Assembly (NCBI GenBank): GCA_051294375.1 | Contig: CM119269.1 | Span: 3,366,903 to 3,430,902 of the forward strand | Reading direction: 5' to 3' | Length of the DNA stretch: 64,000 bases | Origin: Paraspadella gotoi | Lineage: Eukaryota; Chaetognatha | Shown: one piece after another, positions 11,661 through 24,063 of the stretch | Layout: every line of letters starts with the position of its first letter | Position numbering within the stretch: the first letter of the stretch is position 1 | Position numbers and translations under genes: made by a program | The notes under the pieces: model-generated | Databases searched by the model: none | Seen by the model: only the letters and a program-made list of their open reading frames with translations | Told to the model about the DNA's origin: nothing

Positions 11661-13715
11661 AAGAAATTCATTCGATTTTAATGAAATTCAATTTCGAATT
11701 CACACATAATTTTTCTTTGTCATTCTTGGGGGAAATAAATGAGTTGACATTCCAGATGCTTTTACAGATTCAGATTCAGATTCAGATTCAGATTCAGATG
11801 CTTTTACAGATTCAGCTGAATTTGTTCTCCATCATTTTTTCCTTTCATCATTCATTATTTTTTTTAATATCCTTTTAGTAATTAATATTATGCTCTATTT
11901 GAGTGAATAGATTTTTGATTTGAATGTAGACATATCAAGAAAACGTCATACAATGACATCATATTTTAAAATAAACGATTAACTTCTTTGCTTTTTAAAT
12001 ATGTTCCAGTCGACTTCGCATCAAACTATTCACTCTGAAAGAAGTTATACATAATAAAACGTATCTTATTTTTCCTAAACATTTATTACATTTTCCCATA
12101 CGAAATTAAATCAAACAAACTGCGACAAGTCACGTCCTACCCTTTTTATCGGTCAGTCTTTCTTGCTCGCCCGCGTTTGACCTGGTTCCATCTTTTCAGC
12201 CGCCATATGCCGCCACTACAACCCGGCGATTACAATACAAGGACGCTGATGACGAAAAAGACGACGACGACGACGACGACGACACTTACTGCGGGGACGA
12301 CGACGACGACGAAAATGACGAAAACCTTTCTATAACTTTATCGCTTCTTTCCGCCTACGCGATTTTCTCCGCTCGAAATTCCACGATTTTCGATTCACAA
12401 AATCTATTTTCTTTTTCGTCAGAAACTGGAAATCTGGGTTCGTCTCGCTTCCGCTTTCGTGATTCTCACAGAACGTAATTCGCTTTACCAGTGACCAGCT
12501 TCGAACACAATGTGGAGAGAGAGAGAGAGANNNNNNNNNNNNNNNNNNNNNNNNNNNNNNNNNNNNNNNNNNNNNNNNNNNNNNNNNNNNNNNNNNNNNN
12601 NNNNNNNNNNNNNNNNNNNNNNNNNNNNNNNNNNNNNNNNNNNNNNNNNNNNNNNNNNNNNNNNNNNNNNNNNNNNNNNAACTTCGTTTCCTTTTGTTTC
12701 TTCTTATCAGAGAAAAGATAAAAACGAAGAGAATAAAAAGAGAAGGGAGAAAGCAGAGAAAATTATAGAACGAGGAAAGTTGAGAGAGAAAAAAGAGAAG
12801 TAAAATAATAAAGATATAAAGATAAAGCGCGAAAAGAATCAAATAGTATAGTGAGAGAATAATAAAGATAAAAGTAAAAATAATGATAAAGGCAGACGCG
12901 AAAAATAAGAAAAAGAAAAATACAAAAATTGCATTTAAGCGCTTAGGAAATCCAATAGAGGAGTTGGAAAGAGAGAAAAGAAAGTAACAAAAGAAAAGGA
13001 AAAAAGATAATATTTGTTCAACCAAAAAAAAAGGATAAAAACTTGGAAAAAAATCGTTCGAACATTTGAAAATTTAAAGGATTAAATCGTTGAATGACAA
13101 TTTACCACTATTTAAAATTTTAAAGAAACCCTTCCGACTCGTCGTTTTTCATCTTGAAAAAATCAAAACGGCACAATAAAATACAAAAAGGCAAAAAAGT
13201 AAATTATAAATGAATATTTTATCAATAAAAACAATGACTAAGTAACTCAATTTCTGCAACGTCGCTAACAACGTTCTCTTGCCTCCAACAACAATAACTC
13301 GAGGATTAAAACTACAACGACAACGACGACAACAACGATAGCGAAGATAAGGAGCGTAACTCTGTCGGATCGTCTCCAACAAAAGAGCAATAAAAGCGCC
13401 GACTGTCGGAGAAAACGGGCGACGTTGGCGAGAGAGCCGGGCGTGGCGCAAGGACAGAGGGATTCGGCCGGAAGATTGCAAATGGAAATGGAAATAGCGT
13501 CGGGGTCTTCGTCTTAGTTTACATGATTTTCTTTTGTAAAGTAAACTTGATTTTAAAGAGACAATGTTTTATAATTATGTATGACCTTACTTTGAAATGA
13601 TTTCGCCAGGGCAACTACAACAACAGATCATTTTCCATAAAATTCAAAACATCCGGTAAATCTAAAGCAACAAAACCAAACAGCAACATATCTCAAGTTT
13701 CTTTTTCTTTTCTTT

Positions 13716-13807
<92 letters not shown>

Positions 13808-13910
13808 TTATTTGTTATCTTTTCTTTTCCTTTCTTTATTTTTTCCCGTTCTTTTAACTTCTTTTAACTTCTTTTTCATTCCATGATTTTTTCTTTTTCT
13901 CTCTCTCTTC
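11561..13910. other. Mostly AT-rich DNA with one possible exon
   Basis: A hexanucleotide array (AGATTC)n lies at about 11,768-11,800. At 12,201 a good polypyrimidine tract and CAG precede a frame open to about 12,482 with two Asp runs from (GAC)n; it could be an exon but matches nothing I know. A gap of N runs from 12,531 to 12,679, and (TTTC)n fills 13,700-13,808. Confidence 0.35.
13700..13808. repeat. (TTTC)n microsatellite
   Basis: About 25 tandem CTTT units just outside the left arm of the large inverted repeat. Confidence 0.95.
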
Positions 13911-13935
13911 NNNNNNNNNNNNNNNNNNNNNNNNN

Positions 13936-16265
13936 CTCTCTCTCTCTTACCGCTCTCTCCTCTCTCTCGTCCATCTCTCTCTCCCTTGCCTCTCTCCCCT
14001 CGTCAGCTGTTCGTATAAAAGTTTTTCTGGATGCATTCTTATTCGTTTTCATACCCAGCCCGTTGAGTTTTGTGCTTTGGAAAGCCAGTTGGTTGAATTC
14101 GTTGGTAATTCAAAATCCAAAGGGATATTTCCCCGTAACAGGAATTGACTAGCGCAAACGAGATAGAGATATATTGCATGTTGGTTTTCGGCGTCACGCA
14201 AACGGTTATTATTTCATTTCACAATCTTGCAATAAAAAAGAGGCTTTATAGCGTTAGGGCTTACCTTTGTATGAGTTTAATTTTCTATTTTAGGAACTTT
14301 TTAGAATATATAAAACCGGAGGAAAGTTTCCTTCGCATTTTCAAAAAACAATCTTTTTCTGTAAGAAAGACTGAATAAGTCGTTGGTAAAATATACAACC
14401 CCGCCGGGTTCGATGCGGAATTCCGTTCAATTCACTGAAGCACAGAAACATCTTGTTGTTTACATAAAACATTTTAAACGAAGTCCTCTACAAAAAATCG
14501 TTCACGGTTTGAAAGGCCACCGCCGACAAAAAATCGCGAGTTCAGTTTTCGCAAATTAACTTTTGGCGTTGTCAAATGGAAATTTTTTCATTTCTCGAAA
14601 CTGGAGAGAGTCTGATGATGAAAAAAAGCGGATTGGAGTTTCGATTTGGAAGTGGAGCCCGGATGTGCGCGAGGACTCAGATGATCGGAGGTGTGTGTTT
14701 TCGTGCTGAGACAGAGAAGGCCAACGATATGCCGGCCAATGAAGAGGGAAAAAGACAAAGTAGGAAGGAAAGAATAAAAATGCCGCAGAAGGATGGCGCG
14801 GAATTAGAAAAGGAAAGAAATTTAAAAAAAAGAAAAAGAAAAAAGAAAAACAAAGACAACGTCCGAAATTATTTTGCCGTTGTTTTTCATCTCTTAGCCA
14901 TCTGTCTTTCAGTTACTTATCAGGTAGGGGTATGTACGAAAATTTTTAAAAAAAAAATAGTTATTTTCAGCCACTTCCGCTTCCTTCTCTTAAATTTTCT
15001 TCTATTATATAGTATTAGATACATAGATCTTTATTGCTTCTCTAGACGTTAGGTGTTTTAAAATAAAATGTTTTAATCTTTTTCAGCTGTATGTTTTTTA
15101 TGTTTTCTCAGCATCTTGATAATTTTTTTTTTCATTCTCCATGAATATTGTTTCAACTTCTCCGCTACCGTATTCTTAATTCAACTTCAACAATCTTTTT
15201 TATTTTTTTTTTCTTTTTTCAATTTTTCAAACTGGGCCAGTACTGTGATGATATGATCCAAGATAGCAACACTGATGTGCATTCATGTTGGTTCGCTGTG
15301 GCCTCCGATTTTGCGCCGCCGTCACGTGACACTTTTGGGATAAGGAGTGGGAACAATCTGCAGTGCGGAGATTGAGAATGTTTTGTCCGGCCCAACGTCA
15401 GGGGATGTATTATTAATTCTTGCTAAATGGGAAATGAAGAGAAGGAAAAAATAAAGATTAAAAGAAAAAGAACACAACGACTCAAGGGATTAAGATGCAA
15501 TAAGAAAGTATAGCAGAAGAAATAGAGAAGACTTAAAGCATCTAAAGACAAGGAAGAAAAGAAAGACAACAGATTATTAGAAATGAAGATAAAGAAAGGA
15601 AGAGAAAAAAGAGAGAACTTGAAAAGATTGAGATGCTTAAAAAAAAAAAAGAAAGAATGAAGAGAAGATAGCACCCGTGAAAGGCAAAGGAAATAAACGA
15701 TAAAAAGTAAAAAAAAGCAGAAATGGGAGAAGAAAGGCATAAGGAAAAAAGGACTAAACGATCGACCATAAAGCTCTTAAACCAAGCTATAAAAACTTCC
15801 GTCGACATAATAAGATGAAATCTAAGAGCGTCAAGGCTCAAGAAGCGGCGATAGAAATGAGAAGGAAGAAAAGAAAGAAAGAAAGACAAGAATAAGAAAA
15901 AAAGCGAAAGAAACGAAATAATGAAACTTTGAAAGATTAGATTTTGAAAAAAAAAGAAAAGAAAGACAGGGAAAGAAAAGAAATAAAGAAAAAAAAAAGA
16001 AAGAGAGAAATAAAGAAATCAAGAACGAATAGAAAGAGAAGAAAGAAAGAAAGAAATCAAGAGTAAGGAAAGAAAAAAAGAAAAAAAAGAAAGAAAGAAA
16101 GAGCAAGAAAGTAAGAACGATTTAGAAAAGGAAATAAGAAAGGATAAGAAGGAAAAGAAAAGAGAAGGATAAGTGGAAAGGAAAAAAAGAAAGAAAGAAT
16201 AAAGAAATAAGCCATGACTAAAGAAAGAAGCATAAAGACAGAATACCACAAAGATAAGAACGGAT

Positions 16266-16300
<35 letters not shown>

Positions 16301-16596
16301 AAAGAAAGAAAAGAAAAGCATGGAATCGCATGCGGAAACAAATGTATGATTATAAGTTTTTATTGCTACTAGATGAAATCTAACATTGGAACACAACCAT
16401 GATAGACGAAGGGAAAGCGAAATTTTTGATCGACGCTGAGCGCCGCTCAGTTGAGGCCGGCGTCAAAGCGAAAAGATATCCGATTAAACAAACATAGGAA
16501 GCATTCGCATGCGGAGACGTGAGTGCCAGTGACATGAGACGGAGTCTCTAATCCCAGGGGGAGAGAGAGAGAGAGATGAGATCAGAGAGATGGAGC

Positions 16597-16631
<35 letters not shown>

Positions 16632-17890
16632 CAAAGAGAGAGACTGAAGAGAGAGAAGACTTTAGAGAGGAGAGAGAAAGAGAGGAGAGAGAGAGAGAGG
16701 AGAGAGGAGAAGAGAAGCAGAGAGATGAGAGAGCAGGGAGAAAGGGTTATTGATTTTTACCGTTTCTTACACGGTTAAACGTTTGCAAAGCCAATAAAAG
16801 AAAATAGCCTAAGAAAATTCGTTATTTCTATCGCGAAAAAAAACTTGGAAAGGAATTCCTTCAGATTCTGGCCCCCCAAAAAAAGTGTTATCTTAATAGA
16901 TTTTCTGATAATAAAAAAAAAGAGCATTTCGAGTTCGGATTTCGCCGGAAGAGAAAAGGATAAAAGCCAATTCGACCTTTGTTTTATTTATTCTTGAACA
17001 AATCGGTTTCGAGTTCTACTGCTTAATTGCGACTTAATTCTTTTACAGTTGTTCGCGATGGATCCATAATTCCTGAATTTTATGTAGATTATCTGTTTAG
17101 TTTTTATGCTATTATGTGCTATTAGCTCTGTGCTCAATGCTCATTTATCTTGAATGTCAAATTGTTTTTCTTTTATGCGTTTTATCGTTTATCTTTTTAT
17201 CGTTTTAACTGTTCAAATTGTTTCTTTGTATCTCAGAAAAATTTTTAGGGAGGGAATAATTATATTTTACAACGAAAAAATTCTATTTTTTTATAACTTT
17301 AAAGCCGCTAATATACTTCTGCAGAGCTGCATGGTGTTTGCCCTACCAAATCTTGAAATTAAACAAACCAGCAGAACGAAGTAAACGAACAAAAGGCTTT
17401 ATGAATAAACTGAACTACAAGCAATACAAACATCTTTCTGACTTATCGCTCGTCGAAAATGCTCCCGGGCCGGGGGGGGATGGCGGGGAAAACCCCGGGG
17501 GGGATAAATCGGGGCCGTTACGCGACCGTACGGCGAAAAGGTACGGCATCAACGTAGGAAGCACAAGATTTTTCAATGTAAAACCAGGAGCGGATAAAAT
17601 TCGGAAAAGGTCAGACCGACGAGAACCATTTGAATATATACATTGTCCGCCGCTCCGTCTAAAAAAAGAGATTATAGGAAGATAGGAAAACCAATTACTT
17701 CGCGTTTTACACTGTTAAATATTTCGCGTTTTTCTTCACGATGATAAAGACCAGAGAAAAAGATTCAACTCAAGAGGCTTCCGGTGTTAACCAATTAAAA
17801 TCTCGGAGATAAACTGTATTAGGTCAAAGATCTCGAACGGAATCCAGTTGCAGCTTGGACATTTTGAAAGGAGTCAAGGCTGGAAAGGGC
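13936..17890. repeat. Large inverted repeat 1, left arm
   Basis: This arm is the imperfect reverse complement of about 18,430-21,500. Matching blocks include the AAATCCAAAGGGATATTTCC region (about 14,113 against 21,320), TGCATTCTTATTCGTTTTC (about 14,032), the GCAGAACGAAGTAAACGAAC block (about 17,372 against 18,965), and GGAGTCAAGG near 17,870 against CCTTGACTCC near 18,448. Arms differ by scattered substitutions and indels. The arm holds an (AAAG)n-rich zone (15,420-16,320) and GA tracts (16,560-16,740). No gene is recognised; a short open frame near 15,235-15,375 has no known match. Confidence 0.85.
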
Positions 17891-18429
17891 GCGCCGTTTG
17901 GGATGGCAAGGTGGTCACGAACAGGAGGCGCGCGAACGGCGTCTACTTTTCTTGATACCGGTTCGATGCAGCACGGGTCCAGGATTCCGACGGAGAAATC
18001 TCCGAGTGGTTCGCGGCGGCGGGGGGGTAGCAGAGAAGAGTGGTGGGGCAGCGCCATGGCGCGTTTGCCCGTGAGGACAAGTTCCTTACTGAGAAAAGCC
18101 GAAAAATGTCTTAAGGCTTTGCAGAGAAAAGTGGGAACAGGTTAGGCTGACTGTTTAGGCATCCTCGGAAAGATGTCTGGGATGGCGAGAAGTTAGGCTA
18201 TGCTAATGAGGATTGCGTTCTTAAGGCGGTCGCCACGGGGTTAAGGCTCTTATGGGGGGTCGAGATATATAGGGGTTTGCTTAAAGATAGAATTCACTGG
18301 GCGGCGTTCATATCGGCCGTCGTAACATGCTTTATATCAGGGACTTGTTTAGAGATGAAAGAAAAGAAAAAAGATCGATGAACCGAAGAGAGAAGCTGCG
18401 AGCTACTCTGTTCTACCACCTTCCACCCC
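17891..18429. other. Spacer of inverted repeat 1
   Basis: About 540 bases of G-rich unique sequence between the arms. An open frame on the + strand crosses its left edge (about 17,855-18,145) but has no recognisable domain. Confidence 0.6.
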
Positions 18430-19548
18430 AACGCCCCCCTTTCCACCTTGACTCCTTTCAAAATGTCCAACTAAACTGGATTTCCGTTCGAGATCTTGAC
18501 CTAATACAGTTATCTCCGCAAATATATTGGTTAAACGGGCCTCCTGAGTTGAATCTTTTTCTCTGGTCTTTATCATCGTGAGAANNNNNNNNNNNNNNNN
18601 NNNNNNNNNNNNNNNNNNNNNNNNNNNNNNNNNNNNNNNNNNNNNNNNNNNNNNNNNNNNNNNNNNNNNNNNNNNNNNNNNNNNNNNNNNNNNNNNNNNN
18701 NNNNNNNNNNNNNNNNNNNNNNNNNNNNNNNNNNNNNNNNNNNNNNNNNNNNNNNNNNNNNNNNNNNNNNNNNNNNNNNNNNNNNNNNNNNNNNNNNNNN
18801 NNNNNNNNNNNNNNNNNNNNNNNNNNNNNNNNNNNNNNNNNNNNNNACGGTCGCGTACGCATTCCCGGTTTTCCGCATCGCGCGCATTTTTCGACGAGCG
18901 ATAAGTAAAGAAAGATGTTTGTATTATGTTTGTGTTCAGTTTATTCATAAACCTTTCGTTCGTTTACTTCGTTCTGCCGGATGTTTAATTTCAGATTTGT
19001 AGCAAAAGCATGAGCTTGCGAGTATATTAGCTTTAAAGTTTAAAAAATGAATTTTTCATTGTAAAATATATTTTTCCTCCCGAAAATTTTTTCTGAAATA
19101 AAAGAAACAATTTGACAGTTAAAACGATAAAAAGATAAAACGATAAAACGATAAAAGAAACAATATGACATTCAAACGATAAATGAGCATTGAGCAAGAA
19201 TAATAACACTAATAGCACTAAAAATAAAAAGATGATTCCATAAAATTCAGCAATTAGGGATCAATCGCGGACACTGTAAAAGAATTAAGTCGCAATTAAG
19301 CAATAGAATCGAAACGATTTGTTCAGAAAAATAAAAAAGGTCGAATTGGCTTTCATCCTTTTTCTCTTCCGGCGAATCCGAACTCGATGCTCTTTTTTTT
19401 ATTATCAGAAAATCTATTAAGTAAACTTTTTTGGGGGCCAGAATTTGAGGAATTCTTCCAAGTTTTTTCGATAGAAAACTTTCTTAAGCTATTTTCTTTT
19501 ATTGGCTTTGCAAACGTTTAACTGTAAGAAACGGTAAAAATCAATAAC

Positions 19549-19581
<33 letters not shown>

Positions 19582-19863
19582 NNNNNNNNNNNNNNNNNNN
19601 NNNNNNNNNNNNNNNNNNNNNNNNNNNNNNNNNNNNNNNNNNNNNNNNNNNNNNNNNNNNNNNNNNNNNNNNNNNNNNNNNNNNNNNNNNNNNNNNNNNN
19701 NNNNNNNNNNNNNNNNNNNNNNNNNNNNNNNNNNNNNNNNNNNNNNNNNNNNNNNNNNNNNNNNNNNNNNNNNNNNNNNNNNNNNNNNNNNNNNNNNNNN
19801 NNNNNNNNNATGTTAATTTCATTAGTACAAAAATTATAATCCATCTTTGTTTCCCGCCGATCC

Positions 19864-19899
<36 letters not shown>

Positions 19900-21500
19900 N
19901 NNNNNNNNNNNNNNNNNNNNNNNNNNNNNNNNNNNNNNNNNNNNNNNNNNNNNNNNNNNNNNNNNNNNNNNNNNNNNNNNNNNNNNNNNNNNNNNNNNNN
20001 NNNNNNNNNNNNNNNNNNNNNNNNNNNNNNNNNNNNNNNNNNNNNNNNNNNNNNNNNNNNNNNNNNNNNNNNNNNNNNNNNNNNNNNNNNNNNNNNNNNN
20101 NNNNNNNNNNNNNNNNNNNNNNNNNNNNNNNNNNNNNNNNNNNNNNNNNNNNNNNNNNNTTCTTTCTTTCTTTCTTTTTTTTCTTTATTTCTTTCTTTCC
20201 TTCTTTCTTTCTTTTTTTCAATCTATCTTTCAGTTTCATTCTTTCAGTTTCATTCTTTCTTTCTTTCTTTCTTNNNNNNNNNNNNNNNNNNNNNNNNNNN
20301 NNNNNNNNNNNNNNNNNNNNNNNNNNNNNNNNNNNNNNNNNNNNNNNNNNNNNNNNNNNNNNNNNNNNNNNNNNNNNNNNNNNNNNNNNNNNNNNNNNNN
20401 NNNNNNNNNNNNNNNNNNNNNNNNNNNNNNNNNNNNNNNNNNNNNNNNNNNNNNNNNNNNNNNNNNNNNNNNNNNNNNNNNNNNNNNNNNNNNNNNNNNN
20501 NNNNNNNNNNNNNNNNNNNNNNNNNNNNNNNTGAGAAAAATAAACAGCTGAAAAAGATAACATTTTTATTTAAACCTAAGTCTAAGAGAAAGCAAGAAAG
20601 AAATCTATGTATTAAAACTATATAATAGAAGAAAATTTAAGAAGGAAGCGATGCTGAAATAACTATTTTTTTAAAAATTCGTACATACCCTGATAAGTAA
20701 CTGATAATTTCGCTTGTCTTTGTTTTCTTTCTTTCTTTTTTTCTTTCTTTCTTTTCTATCCGCCCATCCTCCATTTTTTATCTTTCTCCTCATTTTCTTT
20801 TCCTCTTCATTGACCCATATCTGGCTCTCCTGTCTCACACCTCCGATATCTGAGTCTCGCACTCTCCTTCCAAACTCCATTTCCCTTTTTCATCAGACTC
20901 TTCCTCAGTTTTCGAAATGAAAAATTCATTTGACGCCAAAAGTTAAATTTGCGAAACTGACCGATTTTTGTCGGCGGTGGCCTTTCAACCGTGAACGATT
21001 TTTGTGAGGCTTCGTTTAATGTTTATGTAAACAAAGATGTTTCTCTTCAGTGAATTGGAACGGAATTCCGCATCGAACCCGGTTGTTATTTTACAACGAC
21101 TATTCAGTCTTTATTAACAAAAAAATGTTTTTGAAATGCGAGGAAACTTTCCCGGTTTTATTCTAAAGTTCCTAAAAATAGATAAAAACTCATAAAAAAG
21201 TTAAGCTCTACGCTATAAAGCTTTTTATTGAAATTGTGAATGAAAATATAACCGTTGGTGACCGAAACATGCAATTTANNNNNNNNNNTTTGCTAGTCAA
21301 TTCTGTTACGGAAATATCCCTTTGGATTTTGAATTCACCAACGCTTTCAACGGGCTGGGTAGAAAACGAAAGAATGCATCCAGAACTTTTTACGACTGCA
21401 GCCGAGAGAGAGGAGAGAGAGAGGAGAGAGCAGACGAGAGAAGATGAGCAGAGGAGAAGAGAGAGAGAGGAGAGAGAGACGAGAGAGAGAGAGTCAGAGT
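18430..21500. repeat. Large inverted repeat 1, right arm
   Basis: Reverse-complement partner of 13,936-17,890. It is interrupted by N gaps at 18,585-18,846, 19,582-19,809, 19,900-20,159, 20,274-20,531 and 21,279-21,288. Several gaps fall where the left arm has long (AAAG)n or GA tracts, as expected if repeats broke the assembly. The outer end runs into GA-rich sequence (21,400-21,500). Confidence 0.85.
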
Positions 21501-22290
21501 AGAGGGGGGATTGTTTAATTTGCATTCCGGAAAGACTTGTTTACAGCTGGCGAACGTGCGTACGCGCACATAGTCTGCAGAATCACAAAGGCCGGTGTGG
21601 TAAGCGCGGAGGGTTTACGCAGGTTGGTGAGCGCGCCGGGCGGTTTCTGCTTCTCTCTCCTCTCTCCTCTCTCTCTCTCTTCCTCTCTGCTCTCTCTCTC
21701 TCTCTCTCTCTCTCTCTGCTTCTCTCTCTCTCTCTCTCTCTCCGCTTTTCATAAACCTACTTAAACAAATATGTGGTTCATGTTTTCCCCCGACAATTCC
21801 CTTCACTTTCTCCCATTGCCTTCTTTTTCCGCATTATGCATTAATCAAATTACCCAACATAATCCGCAACCTGTCTTACCAATAACCCATTTCGTACTCA
21901 TTTTTTTCCCCGCCAGATCGAAAACGTTCACAACTGCTTGGCGCTTCTGTCGGAAATCGGCTGTCAACGTCGAAGGCATAAACGCTAAAGACGTCAGAGA
22001 AGGGAAACTTAAAAGCGATTCTCGGTCTTATCTTTCGCCCTCTCGCGGTACAAACAGGAACAAAAGGCCAAACTTTCAACAGCAACAGCAAGGAGCAACA
22101 ACAGCGTTCGCCAACACGAGGCGTCGGATACTCGTCTCGCGCTGGAAGGTTACAAAGATTTTGTTTAATTATTGTATTTAGTACGTAAATACCCATTTTT
22201 ATGTTTATTTGTTTTTAATATTATTCGGAATAATTTCCACCCGCATTGATCGTCCGTCATTCTCACCTCACCATATGCATCCCACCCACA
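21501..22290. other. Non-genic DNA upstream of putative promoter
   Basis: A CT-rich zone (21,650-21,745) is followed by moderately CG-containing sequence with CAA/CAG-rich stretches near 22,075-22,110. No gene is recognised. Confidence 0.4.
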
Positions 22291-22299
22291 ATATTCAGA

Positions 22300-22405
22300 A
22301 AGCCAATCACGTTCTTCCTCGTCTTTCATAGCAACCAATCGCGACTTCGACCTCTTCTCTTCCGGCCAATCAGGCCGCGGGGTGGATTGCCGTATCGCCA
22401 ATCAA
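22300..22405 (+). promoter_or_regulatory. Cluster of four CCAAT boxes, putative promoter
   Basis: CCAAT occurs at about 22,303, 22,335, 22,366 and 22,398 in similar contexts (CCAATCA or CCAATCG), spaced 31-32 bases, about three helical turns. About 75 bases downstream a strong splice donor, CGG|GTGAGTT, ends a possible first exon at 22,483, which may carry an ATG at 22,472. This is the likely promoter of the coding exon at 22,847. Confidence 0.5.
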
Positions 22406-22699
22406 AATAGTCGTCGGATCCCAGCGACGTTCGTCTTCGTTGGGCCACGATTCCAGCTACATCGTCCCTCCATGTGGCCACGGGTGAGTTCGAGATTCAC
22501 TTCCTTTCATTTTCTTTCTCCTTTTCTTCCTTTCGCGTTTTCATTCGAATTCTAAACGCGTCGTCCTTCTCTTTCCTTTGTGTTTTTCTCTCAACTTCCT
22601 CTTTTAAAAAAAGAATATTACTTTCAATACTGTTATTTGTACATTTCGGTCCGAATCTTCGCTTTCAATTCCACTTTCAAATTTTCCCACCCCGTCAAA

Positions 22700-22755
22700 C
22701 AAAACAAAACAAAACAAAACAAAACAAAACAAAACAAAACAAAACAAAACAAACA
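22700..22755. repeat. (AAAAC)n microsatellite
   Basis: About ten AAAAC units. Confidence 0.95.
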
Positions 22756-22846
22756 AAACAAACCTCCTCCATAAAAAGAGACGTCTTTTCCGCCTCATAA
22801 TTTTCCGGCGTCGAACGATCCGGCATCCGTCCATCTCCCGGTCACG

Positions 22847-23870
22847 ATGCCGGCGCCGGGATCGGGATTCGGTTTCGTCAACCGACTCCTCGTCCGTCGT
22901 TACGGTTCCGGCGGCGGAAGTAGCGGCGGAGAGGATAGCAGCGGCGGCAGGGGCGGCGGCGTCACTGCAACCGGCGCCGTGGTAAGCGGAGATTACGGAT
23001 CAGGAACGGCGTCGACCTCGATTCCAACCGGCGCTGTTTCGTCTAGAATCGCAACTGAGAACGACCGCCTCGTCAACGCCAACGACGCCGCCAAAGACGA
23101 AGACGACGACGGCGTCTTCTTCGAGGAAGACGACGCCGGTCAACAGTCTTCGGCGTCGAACTTTAAAACATTGAAATTTAATCGTAAAAATGCCGGAGCT
23201 TTTTCTCCCTCCGGCGCCAAGAACTCGATTGAGGACGAAATAGGCACGAATTGCCACCGAAGGCGCCGTGAACGACCAGGAAAACCCGGTGGCGCCCGAT
23301 TCGTTGGTCCGGGCCTTGAAGTCGCGCGGTCTTCGAGGACGCCGTTGATTGATCCTCACCTTTCTCAACCGGCGACGTTTAAGCCTCTCAACTTCCCCTC
23401 TGCTCAAACTCCAACACTTCCTACCCGAGGAGTCAAGGACCCTAGCATTCCTCAAGGTTATCGACCGATCAAACCGTCGCACCTTGCCCTTCCGGCCACT
23501 CGCCCACCTGTGCAGCAACATCATAATTCCAAAATGCTTCAGCGCTCCCCTCAGCAGCTGCAGCCTAAACTGAGCAGCCATTCTCATTCCGCATTCGAAA
23601 CCGTTCCGCAGCTGATGCAGCCTCCGCATCCGCTGCAAACGCCGAAGCCGACGCCGCCTCCTCGGTCGTCGCCTTCGCCTCCGCCTCTTCCGGTGCGATC
23701 AAAGATATCCGCGCCTTTCGTTGCGCCGCCGAAAAGACCTTTTTCATTGGCCCTTCCGATTGGTCGAAATCTGGCGAGTCCTCCTCCAATCGCGCCCTTG
23801 AAACCCTTACCCCCGACACCTCCGACGAAAACCTCACCTCCTGTTTCTTCCTCTTCAACGGTTTCGTCCG
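22847..23870 (+). CDS. Pro/Ser-rich protein of unknown function, 5' coding exon
   Basis: I do not recognise this gene. An ATG at 22,847 opens a frame of about 341 codons to a probable donor, TCCG|GTAAAG, at 23,870 (phase 1). Without splicing the frame runs to a stop at 23,978-23,980, but the last 30-odd residues are Phe/Cys-rich and look like translated intron. The protein starts with a Gly/Ser-rich segment, then an acidic patch (about residues 85-100), a basic patch (RRRRERPGK), and a long Pro/Gln/Ser-rich tail with several PPxP and PxPPP motifs that could bind SH3, WW or EVH1 domains. The composition (high CG, balanced codons) contrasts sharply with its AT-rich flanks and supports real coding. 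No further exon could be found downstream, and its phase does not fit the first NAV exons seen. Confidence 0.6.
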
Positions 23871-24063
23871 GTAAAGCCCAAAAATCTAAACAAAAATTTT
23901 TTTGCTGTGTCTTTTGTTTTTTTTTCGGTTCTTCGTTTTTGTCTTTCAAGTTTCCAATAGAGGGCAGCTTTAACTTTTGAACCCGTTTTTTTATTTGACA
24001 AATGACTAACGCCGCGTGGATTTTATTTTGTGAATGGGTAACCGGTTGTAATAATAGTAGTGT
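23871..24063. other. Presumed intron, T-rich
   Basis: AT-rich sequence after the donor at 23,871. No exon seen. Confidence 0.4.

Noticed and set aside
15423-16396. Minus-strand Phe/Ser/Leu-rich frames resembling membrane proteins
   Set aside because: They are translations of (TTTC)n-type sequence and lack splice or start context.
18403-20563. Long open frames through runs of N
   Set aside because: Most of their length is unknown bases; the rest is CTTT or GA repeat.
23000-23638. 212-codon minus-strand frame
   Set aside because: Shadow of the Pro-rich + strand exon; Arg-rich composition is typical of antisense of CG-rich coding DNA.
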